DNA from: Oceanospirillaceae bacterium
Lineage (GTDB): Bacteria; Pseudomonadota; Gammaproteobacteria; Pseudomonadales; Balneatricaceae
DNA: 45,957 bases
Assembly (NCBI GenBank): GCA_023954795.1
Contig: JAGSHA010000002.1
Span: 1-45,957, forward strand
Direction of reading: 5' to 3'
Below the pieces are notes generated by a model. That model had not been told where the DNA came from. It did no database searches and worked only from the letters and a program-made list of their open reading frames with translations. Below are positions 26,396-34,230 of the stretch, in pieces (position 1 is the first letter of the stretch; each line of letters opens with the position of its first letter). A program made the position numbers and the translations under genes.

Positions 26396-26419
26396 AGAGC
26401 CTGTCTGTCAGGAGGCTCT
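26396..26419 (+). promoter_or_regulatory. Hairpin covering the ribosome site of the AlbA_2 gene
   Basis: AGAGCCT (26396-26402) and AGGCTCT (26413-26419) form a 7-bp stem. The Shine-Dalgarno GGAGG (26411-26415) is partly inside the right arm, three bases before the ATG at 26422. No T-run follows, so it is not a classical terminator. It may limit translation or couple it to the upstream gene. Confidence 0.45.
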
Positions 26420-26421
26420 GC

Positions 26422-27252
26422 ATGCACAGGCACACTAAACCCGGTATTCAGAAAGAATACCGGGGACTCAGTCGGCGTACCTTGTCTCTGTTGCAGGTTT
26501 CAGAGGGCATGAACGTCGACTTTAAACGCGATGTCAGTGGCATAAAAAGCCGTGATCTTGTGGCCTTTGCCAATACGCCGCTGGGCGGCACTATTCTGGT
26601 CGGTGTAGACGAATATACTGACGTGGAAGGTGTTCAGCGTGGCGAGGTTGTGGGTTGTGAGGTCGATGACAATGCGCGACTGGTTATTGTAAACAAAGCA
26701 ACCGACTGCTTTCCGACGGTAGAGTTGGGTATTTTCGTGGAGAATATTGCCCGAAAACCGATTCTGCGTATCGAAATCCCCCCCGGACATTACAAGCCCT
26801 ACTGCACCCAGAGGGGCGAATACTGTATTCGCTCAGATGCGCGTGTGCGTGCATTATTCCCCGATGAATTGCTGGCGATCTTTATGGATCGTGAAGGTGA
26901 ACAGTTTATCTCCCGCTTTCATGATGCCGTACATCAACTGGAACAGCAGGTTGGCTCTATCCGTCATGTGTTAAGTGCAGGTATGCTGGATGTCAGTGAC
27001 CATATTCATGATCTGGATGACCAGCTGCGCAGGACACTGAATCGTATTGGTCGTTTAACTGACAGCAATAAGAAGCGCTCGCGGGATCTGTTACAGGTAT
27101 TGAAAGAAAGTCGCGACAGTCTGATGACACTGGAGCAGCTGATACTCTCGGGTAAAGCCAACGGAGAGCGTTTGGATATGCTTGAGGAGATTCATAGTAA
27201 CCTTGGTATGCTGGTTGATAATCTTGATATAGAAAACAACGAGGATACTTGA
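26422..27252 (+). CDS. AlbA_2 (Schlafen-like) domain protein with coiled-coil tail
   Basis: Residues about 25-140 match the AlbA_2/divergent AAA-4 domain: E-G-M-N-V-D-F-K-R-D, then L-V-A-F-A-N-T-P-L-G-G-T-I-L-V-G-V-D-E, then Y-C-I-R-S-D-A-R-V-R-A-L. This domain has been linked to nucleic-acid binding in Schlafens and to bacterial regulators. The remainder (about 150-270) is helical and coiled-coil-like with no helix-turn-helix seen. The 276 residues show no membrane segment. The next gene begins two bases after its stop. Confidence 0.82.
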   Translation: MHRHTKPGIQKEYRGLSRRTLSLLQVSEGMNVDFKRDVSGIKSRDLVAFANTPLGGTILVGVDEYTDVEGVQRGEVVGCEVDDNARLVIVNKATDCFPTVELGIFVENIARKPILRIEIPPGHYKPYCTQRGEYCIRSDARVRALFPDELLAIFMDREGEQFISRFHDAVHQLEQQVGSIRHVLSAGMLDVSDHIHDLDDQLRRTLNRIGRLTDSNKKRSRDLLQVLKESRDSLMTLEQLILSGKANGERLDMLEEIHSNLGMLVDNLDIENNEDT

Positions 27253-27253
27253 C

Positions 27254-27853
27254 GTGTTATCACTGTCAGATCGCAGGGCCTGGATCTTTGATCTTGATGG
27301 CACCCTGACGCAACCGGTACATGATTTTCTACATATCAGACAGGAGCTGGGTATCGCGCCAGATCAGGATATTCTGGCGACCATTGCAGCCTGTCCATCC
27401 TCTGAGCGAGAGGAGATGATGGTGCGGCTGGATGAGCTTGAGCATCTCTATGCCGCCCGGGCAAAGCCAGCCCCTGGTGTTCTTGAATTGCTGGAGTTTT
27501 TGGCGGTTAATCAGTGTAATTTAGGCATTCTTACGCGTAATACTCAGAGTATTGCCATTGCATCATTGGCGGCGATTGGGGCGGAACATTTTTTTAATCA
27601 TGACCGGATTATCGGACGTGATGAAGCACGACCAAAACCCGATACGCAGGGTATTAGGTTGCTATTGAATCGCTGGCAACGAATGCCGGATGAAGCTGTG
27701 ATGGTTGGTGATTTTCGCTATGATCTGGAAACGGGTCGTGCGGCCGGCACGTTTACCATTCATGTTGATGATCGTGATCGTCACTGGCCAGAACTTACCG
27801 ATCTGCGTGTACCGTCCCTTCAGGCACTGACTCACCATCTGAAAAACGCTTAG
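27254..27853 (+). CDS. HAD-superfamily phosphatase (subfamily IA)
   Basis: The 199-residue protein starts at GTG, almost overlapping the AlbA_2 stop. HAD motifs: F-D-L-D-G-T-L-T (motif I), L-T-R-N-T (motif II), R-P-K-P-D (motif III lysine) and V-G-D-F-R-Y-D-L-E-T-G (motif IV). It has a helical cap after motif I, as in phosphoglycolate phosphatase-like enzymes. The specific substrate is not evident. Confidence 0.88.
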   Translation: MLSLSDRRAWIFDLDGTLTQPVHDFLHIRQELGIAPDQDILATIAACPSSEREEMMVRLDELEHLYAARAKPAPGVLELLEFLAVNQCNLGILTRNTQSIAIASLAAIGAEHFFNHDRIIGRDEARPKPDTQGIRLLLNRWQRMPDEAVMVGDFRYDLETGRAAGTFTIHVDDRDRHWPELTDLRVPSLQALTHHLKNA

Positions 27854-28086
27854 ATCGAGGCTTTGGGAATATTTCCCGGTTCTCAATTCCTATTTTCCCA
27901 GAATTTTTACCTCCTATCGTATACGTGTGCTTTGGTATTGATGCTAAAGCGTCATTCATATACTGCTGACCGTAGAAATGTTAACCGGCGGCGTCTTCGG
28001 CAAACTTATTTCATGACATTTTTATTGCAGCTGTGTCCGATCCGTTGCAATCAGAGTTAAAACAATAAGAGCCGGAGAACGCTTCT

Positions 28087-30375
28087 ATGAAACGCACACT
28101 TTTGGTGGTGCCAGTACTGAGCATACTGACTGCACTCAATGCCCATGCCGCAGTGACTGAGCTGGAGGGTGTCACTGTTGTCGGTCAGACACCAATACAT
28201 GGTACAGGGATTGAGAAAAGCAAACTGGCAGCCTCCGTGCAAAGCGCCAATTCTGATGCAATTCAGCAGAGCCAGTCACGCAGCCTAAGTGACTACATGC
28301 GTCTTAACTTTAGTGGCATTTCCATTAATGAAGCGCAGAACAATCCTTATCAGCCAGACGTTCAATACCGTGGTTTCACAGCATCCCCTCTGTTGGGCTT
28401 GCCACAAGGTATGTCGGTATACGTCAACGGTATCCGCTTTAACGAGCCGTTTGGTGATACGGTGAACTGGGATCTGTTGCCGCAAGGTGCGATTGATTCC
28501 GTCAATCTCTTTGCTGGTTCTAACCCTGTATTTGGTCAGAACACCTTAGGTGGTGCGCTCTCTTTACGCCTTAAAAATGGCTTTGATCATCAAGGTAACG
28601 AAGTGGAGGCGTTGGTCAGTGAGCATGGACGCCGTAACGTGCAGTTCAGCAGCGCGGGCAATGACGGTCGTTTCGGTTACTTCGTGATTGGTAATTATGA
28701 TGAAGAAGATGGCTGGCGTGATTTTTCTCCGTCTGATGTGAGGCAGCTGTTGTCTACACTGAGCTGGCGTGGGGAGGACAGCAGCCTGGATCTGACATTG
28801 GCGGCGAATGACAACAAGCTCCTGGGTAACGGTGCTTCTCCAATCGACCTGTTAGATCAGTTTGGTCGTGAGCAAGTGTTTACCCATCCCGATCAGACCG
28901 AAACAAAGCTGAAACTGCTCGCGCTGAGTGGTGACCGATGGCTGGATGATAATACTCAGTTGGCCGGAAATCTTTATTACCGTAAAAACGAAGTCGCGAC
29001 CTTTAACGGGGATGATACTGACTTTGAAGCCTGTGAAGATGCAGCTAATGCAGGATTCCTCTGTGAGGAAGACGGTGCTGAAGAAGAGATCGTTGAAGAT
29101 CTGAATGGCAACAATGTCACCGCAACGATCAATGGTGAGGGGCCTGAAGCCACGAATAACCGCAGCAATACCGATACGGATGCCTTTGGTGGTGCGTTGC
29201 AGTTAGCGCTGGAAAATGAGCTTGCCGGTTTAGACAATCAGCTGATTGTGGGTTTCAGCTACGACAGTGCCCAATCTGATTTCGCTGCGGATACCGAACT
29301 GGCTGAGCTGACCAATACCCGAGGGACTGAAGGACTGGGTGTATACGTTGATGAGGCGCGGGTGCGTCTGCACTCCGAAGTTGAGCATTACGGTCTGTTT
29401 CTGACGGATACGGTTGATCTGACCGATCGCCTCTCTGCCACGCTATCGGGTCGTTACAATTACAGCCGTATCGTGATGGAGGATAACTACGGTACTGAGC
29501 TGAACGGTGTACATAGCTTCAGCCGCTTCAATCCTGCGGCGGGTTTGGCGTATGCGCTGGACGACGGCATGAGCGTTTATGGTAGCTATTCTGAAAGTTC
29601 ACGTGCACCCACGCCGGTAGAGTTGAGCTGTGCTGACCCGGATGATCCATGTAAGCTGCCAAATGCCTTTATTTCTGATCCACCGCTGTACCAAGTGGTC
29701 GCTAAGAGCTATGAAATGGGTATTCGTGGAGAGTCGTCCGACCTGAACTGGAATCTGGGGCTGTTTCACACCACCAACCATGACGATATCTTGTTCATTA
29801 ACGGCGGCTCTCTGACCAGCGAGGGCTACTTTGACAATGTAGGACGTACCCGTCGTCAGGGGATCGAAGCAGCGTTTGCCAAATCGATGGGAGATTGGCA
29901 GTTTAGCGGTAGCTATACCTATTTAGATGCGACTTTCCAAACAGGATTTATCGCCAATAGCCCGAACAATCCGCAGGCTAATGCGAATGGTCAGATTGCA
30001 GTCGAGAAGGGTGATCGTATTCCAAGTTTGCCTCGTCACAACATCAAACTGGCGGCAGACTGGAACGCTACTCAGGCACTGGCGCTCGGTATGGATGTTC
30101 AGTTCAACAGCAGCCAATACTATCGCGGTGACGAAGCCAACCTGAACGAACAAGTGGATGGCTATACGTTGGCAAATCTGCGGGCAACGTATAAGGCGAA
30201 TCCATCGGTTGAGTTGTTTGCACGGCTTGAGAACGTATTTGATAGTGAATACGAGACCTTCGGTGTGTACGGTGAATCGGATGAGGTGTTGGGCGCTCAA
30301 GGGATCGATGATGACCGCTTCGTTGCACCAGGCAAACCGCGCACCGCCACCGTTGGCATTCGCGCCCGGTTCTGA
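28087..30375 (+). CDS. TonB-dependent outer-membrane receptor
   Basis: This 762-residue receptor has a cleavable signal peptide (A-H-A before residue 22). The TonB box region is E-L-E-G-V-T-V-V-G. The plug domain runs to about 180, with V-Q-Y-R-G-F, and the C-terminal beta-barrel ends in aromatic R-A-R-F. Barrel residues around 515 contain S-C-A-D-P-D-D-P-C, with cysteines that could form a disulfide in an outer loop. An acidic insertion follows residue 315. The ligand is not clear. No siderophore synthesis genes or Fur box are nearby. A dedicated TonB gene follows 36 nt later. GGAGA precedes the ATG. Confidence 0.93.
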   Translation: MKRTLLVVPVLSILTALNAHAAVTELEGVTVVGQTPIHGTGIEKSKLAASVQSANSDAIQQSQSRSLSDYMRLNFSGISINEAQNNPYQPDVQYRGFTASPLLGLPQGMSVYVNGIRFNEPFGDTVNWDLLPQGAIDSVNLFAGSNPVFGQNTLGGALSLRLKNGFDHQGNEVEALVSEHGRRNVQFSSAGNDGRFGYFVIGNYDEEDGWRDFSPSDVRQLLSTLSWRGEDSSLDLTLAANDNKLLGNGASPIDLLDQFGREQVFTHPDQTETKLKLLALSGDRWLDDNTQLAGNLYYRKNEVATFNGDDTDFEACEDAANAGFLCEEDGAEEEIVEDLNGNNVTATINGEGPEATNNRSNTDTDAFGGALQLALENELAGLDNQLIVGFSYDSAQSDFAADTELAELTNTRGTEGLGVYVDEARVRLHSEVEHYGLFLTDTVDLTDRLSATLSGRYNYSRIVMEDNYGTELNGVHSFSRFNPAAGLAYALDDGMSVYGSYSESSRAPTPVELSCADPDDPCKLPNAFISDPPLYQVVAKSYEMGIRGESSDLNWNLGLFHTTNHDDILFINGGSLTSEGYFDNVGRTRRQGIEAAFAKSMGDWQFSGSYTYLDATFQTGFIANSPNNPQANANGQIAVEKGDRIPSLPRHNIKLAADWNATQALALGMDVQFNSSQYYRGDEANLNEQVDGYTLANLRATYKANPSVELFARLENVFDSEYETFGVYGESDEVLGAQGIDDDRFVAPGKPRTATVGIRARF

Positions 30376-30383
30376 CTGGTGTC

Positions 30384-30402
30384 AGCCCTTCGATAAAGGG
30401 CT
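30384..30402 (+). other. Hairpin between the receptor and tonB genes
   Basis: AGCCCTT (30384-30390) pairs with AAGGGCT (30396-30402). It sits in the 36-nt gap and covers the only Shine-Dalgarno-like AAGGG before tonB ATG 30412. No T-tract follows. It may damp tonB translation or stabilise the receptor mRNA end. Confidence 0.4.
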
Positions 30403-30411
30403 CGTATCCCG

Positions 30412-31299
30412 ATGTTACCGTATGATTCTGTAAGGCCGCTTTGCGCTGCGGCTTCATTCTCTATTCTGGCCCACCTGAGCTTTGCGCTGGGGTGGGCCAG
30501 CTCGTCTCCGGAACTCTCAGTAGGAGAGGTTTCCACTGGGCAGCCTGCTACACGGGTTGTACATCAAGTGATGTTAGCTTCTGGCCCTCAATTCCAACAA
30601 GACCAGCCAGCGACGGAAGTGATTCCTGAGATCGATATCTCACCCGCCCCTGATCCTACAACACAACCCCACGAAAAAAAGAAGCTTGAAGCGGAACCGA
30701 AAGCGGATGTCAGTCTCAAGCAGGATGTGCCGTCTTCGGAGATTGCCACCAAGGAAAGTGTTCAGCAAGCTCTGCCAAAGCCAAAGCCAAAGCCAAAGCC
30801 AAAGCCAAAGCCAAAGCCAAAGCCAAAGCCAAAGCCAAAGCCAAAGCCAAAGCCAAAGCCAAAGCCAAAGCCAATTAAGTCGTTGAAACCGGTTGAGAAA
30901 GTCGTCTCAGAGCAGGGAGAGGCCTCTCGTCATACGGTTGATCCCATCGAAGCCTCGCCAGTATCAGCTTCGCGCTCTATTGTCGCGGAGCACGGTGTGG
31001 GAGAGCCAGACGCTGACCCGGTTCGAGTGGTCAAAGCGAAGTATCGAGAGGTGCCTCGGCCTCCAAAGTATCCGCGTAAAGCCAAGCGTAAGAAACAGCA
31101 GGGGGAAGTGTTGCTGCATGCTTTAGTTGATCCCCGTGGTGTGACGCTGGAAATAAAAGTTGTACACGGTAGTGGATTTGAACTGCTCGATAAAGCCGCA
31201 TTAAAAGCGGCAAAGCGCTGGTTATTCGAACCTGCGAAGGAAGGTGGTGTGGCTATAGAATCCTGGGTCTCGATTCCGGTTACATTTAAACTGAACTGA
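30412..31299 (+). CDS. tonB: TonB energy-transducing protein with a 16-fold Pro-Lys repeat
   Basis: The protein transduces proton-motive force to outer-membrane receptors. The 295 residues have an N-terminal membrane anchor (about 10-30), a long periplasmic spacer and a C-terminal TonB domain with Y-P-R-K-A-K-R-K-K-Q-Q-G, V-D-P-R-G and A-L-K-A-A-K-R-W-L-F-E-P-A. The spacer contains Pro-Lys repeated 16 times without interruption, encoded by 16 identical CCAAAG hexamers. The Pro-Lys rod spans the periplasm, so copy number could affect reach. No exbB or exbD is next to it. It follows its likely partner receptor. Confidence 0.92.
   Translation: MLPYDSVRPLCAAASFSILAHLSFALGWASSSPELSVGEVSTGQPATRVVHQVMLASGPQFQQDQPATEVIPEIDISPAPDPTTQPHEKKKLEAEPKADVSLKQDVPSSEIATKESVQQALPKPKPKPKPKPKPKPKPKPKPKPKPKPKPKPKPIKSLKPVEKVVSEQGEASRHTVDPIEASPVSASRSIVAEHGVGEPDADPVRVVKAKYREVPRPPKYPRKAKRKKQQGEVLLHALVDPRGVTLEIKVVHGSGFELLDKAALKAAKRWLFEPAKEGGVAIESWVSIPVTFKLN
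30775..30870 (+). repeat. Perfect hexanucleotide tandem repeat (CCAAAG)16
   Basis: Sixteen identical CCAAAG units with no mismatch, inside tonB. Each unit is two codons, so gain or loss of units keeps the frame and changes only the Pro-Lys rod length. Confidence 0.97.
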
Positions 31300-31643
31300 G
31301 CAGGGGGTAAAATCAGTTTAGTGTTCCTGTGATTCTGGCGGACTGTTGTGCAAAGTAACATCAAGTATTGATCAAAAAACATTCACATTGTTAATCAATG
31401 TGTTAGCCAAAAAATAGAATTTTTTCACATTTTTTCGGAACTAATTGCATTTAGCAGGTACTAACCAAACAGTGAATTTGACTTTCCTTTGCCCGGCACC
31501 CCCTTCAGCTGGGTAAATTGTGCGGACCAGTTTGTCCGCACTGTGTTCTAAACCGTCGATTTGGCCCGCCTTGTGCGGGCATTTTTCTGCCTGAAATTCC
31601 GCCTACACTATAAGACAGACAAGTCATAAGAGATGAATAGTGT
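31300..31643. other. Intergenic region after tonB with two hairpins
   Basis: No ORF. The first 200 bp are AT-rich. They are followed by an 8-bp hairpin (31520-31541) and a Rho-independent terminator (31564-31587). The terminator lies 265 nt beyond the tonB stop, unusually far for a simple gene end. Confidence 0.6.
31520..31587 (+). terminator. Hairpin plus Rho-independent terminator
   Basis: GTGCGGAC (31520-31527) pairs perfectly with GTCCGCAC (31534-31541). GCCCGC (31564-31569) pairs with GCGGGC (31575-31580) and is followed by ATTTTT. Either a tonB terminator with an extra stem or the 3' part of a small RNA. Confidence 0.65.
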
Positions 31644-32429
31644 GTGATCAAAGCGGTACTCATTGATCTTGATGGTGTCATTTATCAGGCAGATCAACCA
31701 ATTCCAGACGCTCAACGTACGCTCGACTGGCTCAATGCCCGGAGAATCCCGTACCTGTTTGTTACAAATACGACTTCGCGCCCGAGGGACGCCGTTGTTG
31801 AGAAACTGCGTCTTATGGGTATTCAGGTCAAACCTCAGCATATTCTTACACCAGCTGTTGCCGTATCCGGTTGGCTTAATGCTCAGAGGGCCGTAACGAT
31901 CGCCTCATTTTTACCAAAAGCCACCCAGAAAGACCTGAGCCAGTTTACCCAATTGACAGATACAGACGATGTGAGTGTTTCTGCGGTCATTGTCGGGGAC
32001 CTGGCGCAGGATTGGAGCTTTGCGGAATTGAATCGAGCCTTTCGGCTGTTGATGTCCAACCCAGGTTGCCCGTTGCTTGCGTTAGGGCTGAGTCGTTACT
32101 GGCGTTCTGCACAGGGCTTACAGTTGGATGTAGGACCTTTTGTTAAAGCATTGGAGTTTGCGACGGGGCGCACCGCGATTGTTTTCGGAAAGCCTTCCCG
32201 TGACTTTTTCCAACAGGCGTTGACTATGCTCGATGCTAAAGCCAGTGAGACTCTGATGATCGGAGATGATATTCACGGTGATGTGGGGGGCGCTCAGTCG
32301 GCAGGTCTGAAAGCCGCGCTAGTGAAAACAGGCAAGTTCCAGCAGACGGATCTCTCCGGTGATATAGTGCCGGACGGGATTTTGACGTCGTTTGCAGAGC
32401 TGCCGGCGTACTGGAAATCATTGGAATGA
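31644..32429 (+). CDS. HAD-IIA hydrolase, TIGR01458/LHPP-like
   Basis: The GTG-started 261-residue protein has HAD motif I I-D-L-D-G-V-I-Y, motif II V-T-N-T-T-S-R-P, motif III G-K-P-S-R-D-F and motif IV M-I-G-D-D-I-H-G-D-V-G-G. Insertion of the cap between motifs II and III, and G-A-Q-S-A-G-L-K near the end, fit the HAD-IIA (NagD/LHPP) group. Members act on phosphohistidine/phospholysine, pyrophosphate or sugar phosphates. The substrate here is unknown. It is followed by the DUF938 gene 21 nt later. Confidence 0.85.
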   Translation: MIKAVLIDLDGVIYQADQPIPDAQRTLDWLNARRIPYLFVTNTTSRPRDAVVEKLRLMGIQVKPQHILTPAVAVSGWLNAQRAVTIASFLPKATQKDLSQFTQLTDTDDVSVSAVIVGDLAQDWSFAELNRAFRLLMSNPGCPLLALGLSRYWRSAQGLQLDVGPFVKALEFATGRTAIVFGKPSRDFFQQALTMLDAKASETLMIGDDIHGDVGGAQSAGLKAALVKTGKFQQTDLSGDIVPDGILTSFAELPAYWKSLE

Positions 32430-32450
32430 TCTGAAACTGGAGTAGCCCTG

Positions 32451-33044
32451 ATGCTGAACTTTTCTGAAGCCTGTGAGCGTAACAAAGACGTTATCCTGCC
32501 TATGCTACAACGCTATCTTGAGAGCCATCGCTGTATTCTGGAGGTTGGGAGCGGATCAGGTCAGCACGCACTGTATTTTTCTCAAGCGATGTCATCCCTG
32601 AAATGGTTGCCGAGTGACCTGTCCTTTAATCTTCCCGCGTTGCAGGAGAATCTGCAGAATTCGCCGTGTGAGAATATCCTTCCACCGTTGGCTCTGGATG
32701 TCAGTGTTCAGCCTTGGCAGATCCCCCATCAGCCAGATGCAATCTTTACCGCGAATACTCTGCATATTATGGATGAAAACTCGGTCCAGGCATTTTTTGA
32801 AGGTGCTGGGGAGTTGTTGACGTGTGGAGGTAAGGTGTGTGTCTATGGACCCTTTAGATATAACGGTGAATACACCAGCGCCAGCAATGCTAATTTTGAT
32901 CTCTGGTTGAAAGATCGTGATCCGCGCAGTGGTATTCGGGACTTTGAGACGGTTGATGGCTGGGCACGAAACAACGGCATGCAGTTACATCAAGATCACG
33001 CGATGCCCGCAAATAATCAATTTGTTATCTGGGAAAAGAGCTAG
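32451..33044 (+). CDS. DUF938 SAM-dependent methyltransferase-like protein
   Basis: The 197-residue protein has a class I methyltransferase motif I I-L-E-V-G-S-G-S-G-Q-H-A-L-Y-F and the acidic W-L-P-S-D strand. The DUF938 markers A-N-T-L-H-I-M and Y-G-P-F-R-Y-N-G-E-Y-T-S are present, and it begins F-S-E-A-C-E-R-N-K as that family does. The substrate is unknown. GGAGTAG precedes the ATG. It is the last gene before the 1.2-kb gene-free stretch. Confidence 0.88.
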   Translation: MLNFSEACERNKDVILPMLQRYLESHRCILEVGSGSGQHALYFSQAMSSLKWLPSDLSFNLPALQENLQNSPCENILPPLALDVSVQPWQIPHQPDAIFTANTLHIMDENSVQAFFEGAGELLTCGGKVCVYGPFRYNGEYTSASNANFDLWLKDRDPRSGIRDFETVDGWARNNGMQLHQDHAMPANNQFVIWEKS

Positions 33045-33183
33045 GCGTGTGCTGCTTCAGAGTGCACTCATCATCGGTGGCTGATCGATTGTTGTTCGCT
33101 AGGCGGCTTTGGCTAGGAAGCAGGGTAGCGGTATGTTTATTAGTGTATCTGGATGGTTTGTATAAGAGCCGAAAGTGTGGAAC

Positions 33184-33209
33184 TGATGCTGCCAGAGCAG
33201 GCAGCATCA
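33184..33209. repeat. Perfect 10-bp inverted repeat
   Basis: TGATGCTGCC and GGCAGCATCA flank a six-base AGAGCA loop. No T-tract on either side, so it is not a standard terminator, though it is the first strong structure after the DUF938 gene. Confidence 0.7.
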
Positions 33210-33258
33210 GGGTAAAAAGTGATCATCCCTGATACCCTCGTAACGTTATTGCTATCAC

Positions 33259-33493
33259 ACAGGATCTTCAGTCTGACGACTTAGATGTAGACCACGGATG
33301 CTATATCGGCCCGACAACAAACTGTTTACCACAGACGACAACTATCTGTCCGACTACTCAGGAACAGTGCACAGACGACGGCTTAACTGTCTGACTACTT
33401 AGCGCTATTCCACAGACGACTACATACTGTCTGACTACTTAGGTGTTCAGTTACGGGTAACCGGAATACATCCGACTACTTAGGTTCTACATC
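33259..33493. repeat. Imperfect tandem array, about six units of 35-41 bp
   Basis: Units start at about 33259, 33294, 33331, 33371, 33412 and 33453 (lengths 35, 37, 40, 41, 41, 41). The three central units begin ACAGACGAC, and five of the six contain a C-T/C-GAC-G/T-AC-T core resembling CTGACTACTTAGG. The outermost units are most worn. A truncated ACAGACTTTCGG starts at 33494. In several units CAGAC can pair with GTCTG about 11 bases later, giving a small hairpin per unit. The period is not a multiple of three, so it does not look coding. Confidence 0.8.
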
Positions 33494-34213
33494 ACAGACT
33501 TTCGGATCCTGAGAAGAGCATTCCCCTCCCAGTATCCCCATCAACGTTACTAAACCATCCGATCACATCCTGACTGCATACCGACTACAAACTACCAGTA
33601 TCAGGAGACAGCAGAATCGTGATGGTTTGGCCATGGTTCCCATTTGACATCATCCGACAGCATAACTGGATACAAATGACTTCTGGAACAGGCGGACATT
33701 CTGTTTTAGATCTTATGTGCGATAAACATACAGTTGTTCGCTTTTGGATCAGGGTTGTCATCATACAGAAATTAATTGGAAAAACTACGGGGTAGATACG
33801 TAAATTTTTAGTGTTGTTTGAAAAAGGGGTGTTTCTATTGATTTCCCTCAATAAGACATTTGTGACTTGTTTATCATTTGTGTCGTAAAACTACATAACA
33901 TATGGGATATCAACGTGGATTGTATGGAAAGTCGAAGAAATCGTTTTGATATGTAGGCTTCATACATTGTTTTTGTGCGTTTATTCAAGTTAAGAATTGT
34001 TAAGTATCTAAGTTTTAAACGTTTGTTTAACTTCGGTAGGGGCTTAGTGCAAGTTATGCTTATAGGCTCATTCTGCATGCGAGTGCGATTTCGTCAGGTT
34101 TAAATGAGCGTTTCTAGCGCTTGGGGTCTAGTGCGATAAATCTGAACGAAAACGCCCCCCTTGCCTGTGAGAGTGACGGGAATGCGCAGAGATAGGAATG
34201 GGAGTGGAAAGCC

Positions 34214-34230
34214 AGCTGACGCGATCAGCT
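34214..34230 (-). terminator. Short hairpin at the stop of the retropepsin-like gene
   Basis: AGCTGA (34214-34219) pairs with TCAGCT (34225-34230), overlapping the TAG stop. On the minus strand only GGCTTTCC follows, so termination would be weak. Confidence 0.35.

Larger units (their letters stand above)
33045..34228. other. Gene-free region of 1.18 kb between convergent genes
   Basis: No frame here has a convincing start, ribosome site or family likeness. Three parts are visible. 33045-33258 has a 10-bp perfect hairpin. 33259-33500 is the tandem array described separately, with echoes of its core (CCGACTAC) near 33580. 33690-34080 is visibly AT-rich with short scattered frames. Because both flanking genes point inward, no promoters for them are needed here, so the length is unexplained. 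Remnants of a lost gene or a noncoding RNA are the main options. Confidence 0.7.

Noticed and set aside
27854-28086. Riboswitch or Fur box before the TonB-dependent receptor
   Set aside because: I looked for cobalamin-riboswitch boxes and a Fur-like palindrome and found neither. Only a loose ATTGCA/TGCAAT pair (28024-28051) and a GGGAA-TAT-TTCCC repeat just after the HAD gene are visible.
30686-30886. Frame encoding a Gln-Ser repeat within tonB
   Set aside because: It is the second frame of the CCAAAG repeat. The Pro-Lys frame belongs to a complete TonB protein, so the Gln-Ser frame is a by-product.
33259-33493. The repeat array as a CRISPR
   Set aside because: Units are imperfect, have no constant 23-40 bp repeat separated by unique spacers, and no cas genes are present.
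33259-33493. The repeat array as integron attC sites
   Set aside because: No GTTRRRY core sites, cassette ORFs or integrase gene are visible.
33585-34078. Two minus-strand frames of 88 and 76 codons in the gene desert
   Set aside because: No ribosome sites, no domain-like pattern, and composition typical of AT-rich noncoding DNA.
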